6,453 nt of DNA from Anaerolineales bacterium (GTDB taxonomy: Bacteria > Chloroflexota > Anaerolineae > Anaerolineales > Villigracilaceae): contig WGAD01000113.1 of the NCBI GenBank assembly GCA_015489255.1, forward strand, positions 1 to 6,453, read 5' to 3'. Positions 6,213-6,453 of this stretch are shown in pieces (position 1 is the first letter of the stretch; each line of letters begins with the position of its first letter). Made by a program: the position numbers and the translations under genes. The notes under the pieces are model-generated. The model was not told where the DNA came from and did no database searches. It saw only the letters and a program-made list of their open reading frames with translations.

Positions 6213-6219
6213 AGAAGAA

Positions 6220-6453
6220 ATGCGCCTCATGAACCGCAACCCCTTGCGCGCAGCAGCGCTGATGGGCAGTCTGGCGCTGATCCTGGCCCTGACGGCGTGC
6301 AACCTGCCCGCGGGCGGAACCGCCGCCCCCTCCGGCGCGGCTGCGGCCCAAACCGCCGCCGCCCAAACTGTGGAGGCCGTGCTGGCTACCCCCTCGGAGC
6401 AGGAGCCTGCCACCCAGGCGCCGGCCTCGCCCACCCCCCCCTCCCTGCCGCAA
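6220..6453 (+). CDS. Secreted lipoprotein, N-terminal part (C-terminus outside window)
   Basis: The 78 visible residues start MRLMNRNPLRAAALMGSLAL and show a lipoprotein signal peptide: basic n-region (R2, R6, R10), hydrophobic core (about 11-24), and lipobox LTAC with C27 as the predicted lipidated residue. The mature part begins CNLPAGGTAAPSGAAAA and is a low-complexity linker rich in Ala, Thr, Pro and Gln (QTAAAQTVEAVLAT, then SPTPPSLPQ). In Anaerolineae-type genomes such an opening often precedes beta-sandwich or other extracellular modules, but no domain is visible before the window ends, so function is open. The ATG at 6220 is supported by AAGGAG at 6207-6212. The gene is divergent from the regulator/exporter operon, so proximity alone does not prove a shared role. 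The protein would be anchored at the outer face of the cytoplasmic membrane. The reading frame is open to the edge. Confidence 0.82.
   Translation, partial: MRLMNRNPLRAAALMGSLALILALTACNLPAGGTAAPSGAAAAQTAAAQTVEAVLATPSEQEPATQAPASPTPPSLPQ

Noticed and set aside
1..6453. Mobile element, CRISPR, tRNA/rRNA or defence system
   Set aside because: No transposase, integrase, regular repeats, target-site duplications or RNA-gene-like stretches were seen. The genes fill the window almost completely and are ordinary chromosomal types.

Overview
This is a 6.45 kb, GC-rich window, densely packed with bacterial genes. It holds four complete genes and two cut off by the window edges. I judge it chromosomal, probably from Chloroflexota (Anaerolineae/Caldilineae type). 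That assignment is an inference. It rests mainly on the style of the edge lipoprotein: a lipobox Cys followed by NLPA, then an Ala/Thr/Pro/Gln-rich linker with a QTAAAQTVEAVLAT-like stretch. High GC and the overall RlmN, AIM24 and exporter repertoire are consistent with it. No tRNA, rRNA, insertion sequence or CRISPR array was seen.

Layout, left to right. (1) 1-285, minus: N-terminal 95 residues of an AIM24/TIGR00266-family protein. (2) 286-372: a compact divergent intergenic region with a TATAAT box only 6 nt before the rlmN start codon. This suggests a leaderless rlmN mRNA, and an 8-bp inverted repeat encloses the box. (3) 373-1464, plus: rlmN, the radical-SAM methyltransferase for 23S rRNA A2503 and tRNA A37. 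Its 3' end overlaps the convergent neighbour by 10 bp. (4) 1455-6077, minus: a three-gene operon transcribed right to left. It encodes a 346-aa regulator with a C-terminal ArsR-type winged helix, then two half-size ABC exporter subunits of 582 and 605 aa. (5) 6078-6219: a divergent intergenic region. It carries a good promoter for the operon, an AT-rich inverted repeat placed as an operator over its -10 box, and a promoter for the rightmost gene. (6) 6220-6453, plus: the start of a secreted lipoprotein that runs off the window.

The main system is the operon. The two ABC subunits have complementary defects. The 582-aa subunit has a perfect LSGGQ signature but Asp where the catalytic Glu belongs. 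The 605-aa subunit has the catalytic Glu but an LSVGQ signature. Assembled head to tail they would give one competent and one degenerate ATP site, as in the heterodimeric exporters TM287/288, BmrCD and LmrCD. The first gene is probably the operon's own repressor. Its roughly 250-residue, cysteine-free N-terminal region may sense a compound handled by the exporter. The substrate cannot be read from the sequence.
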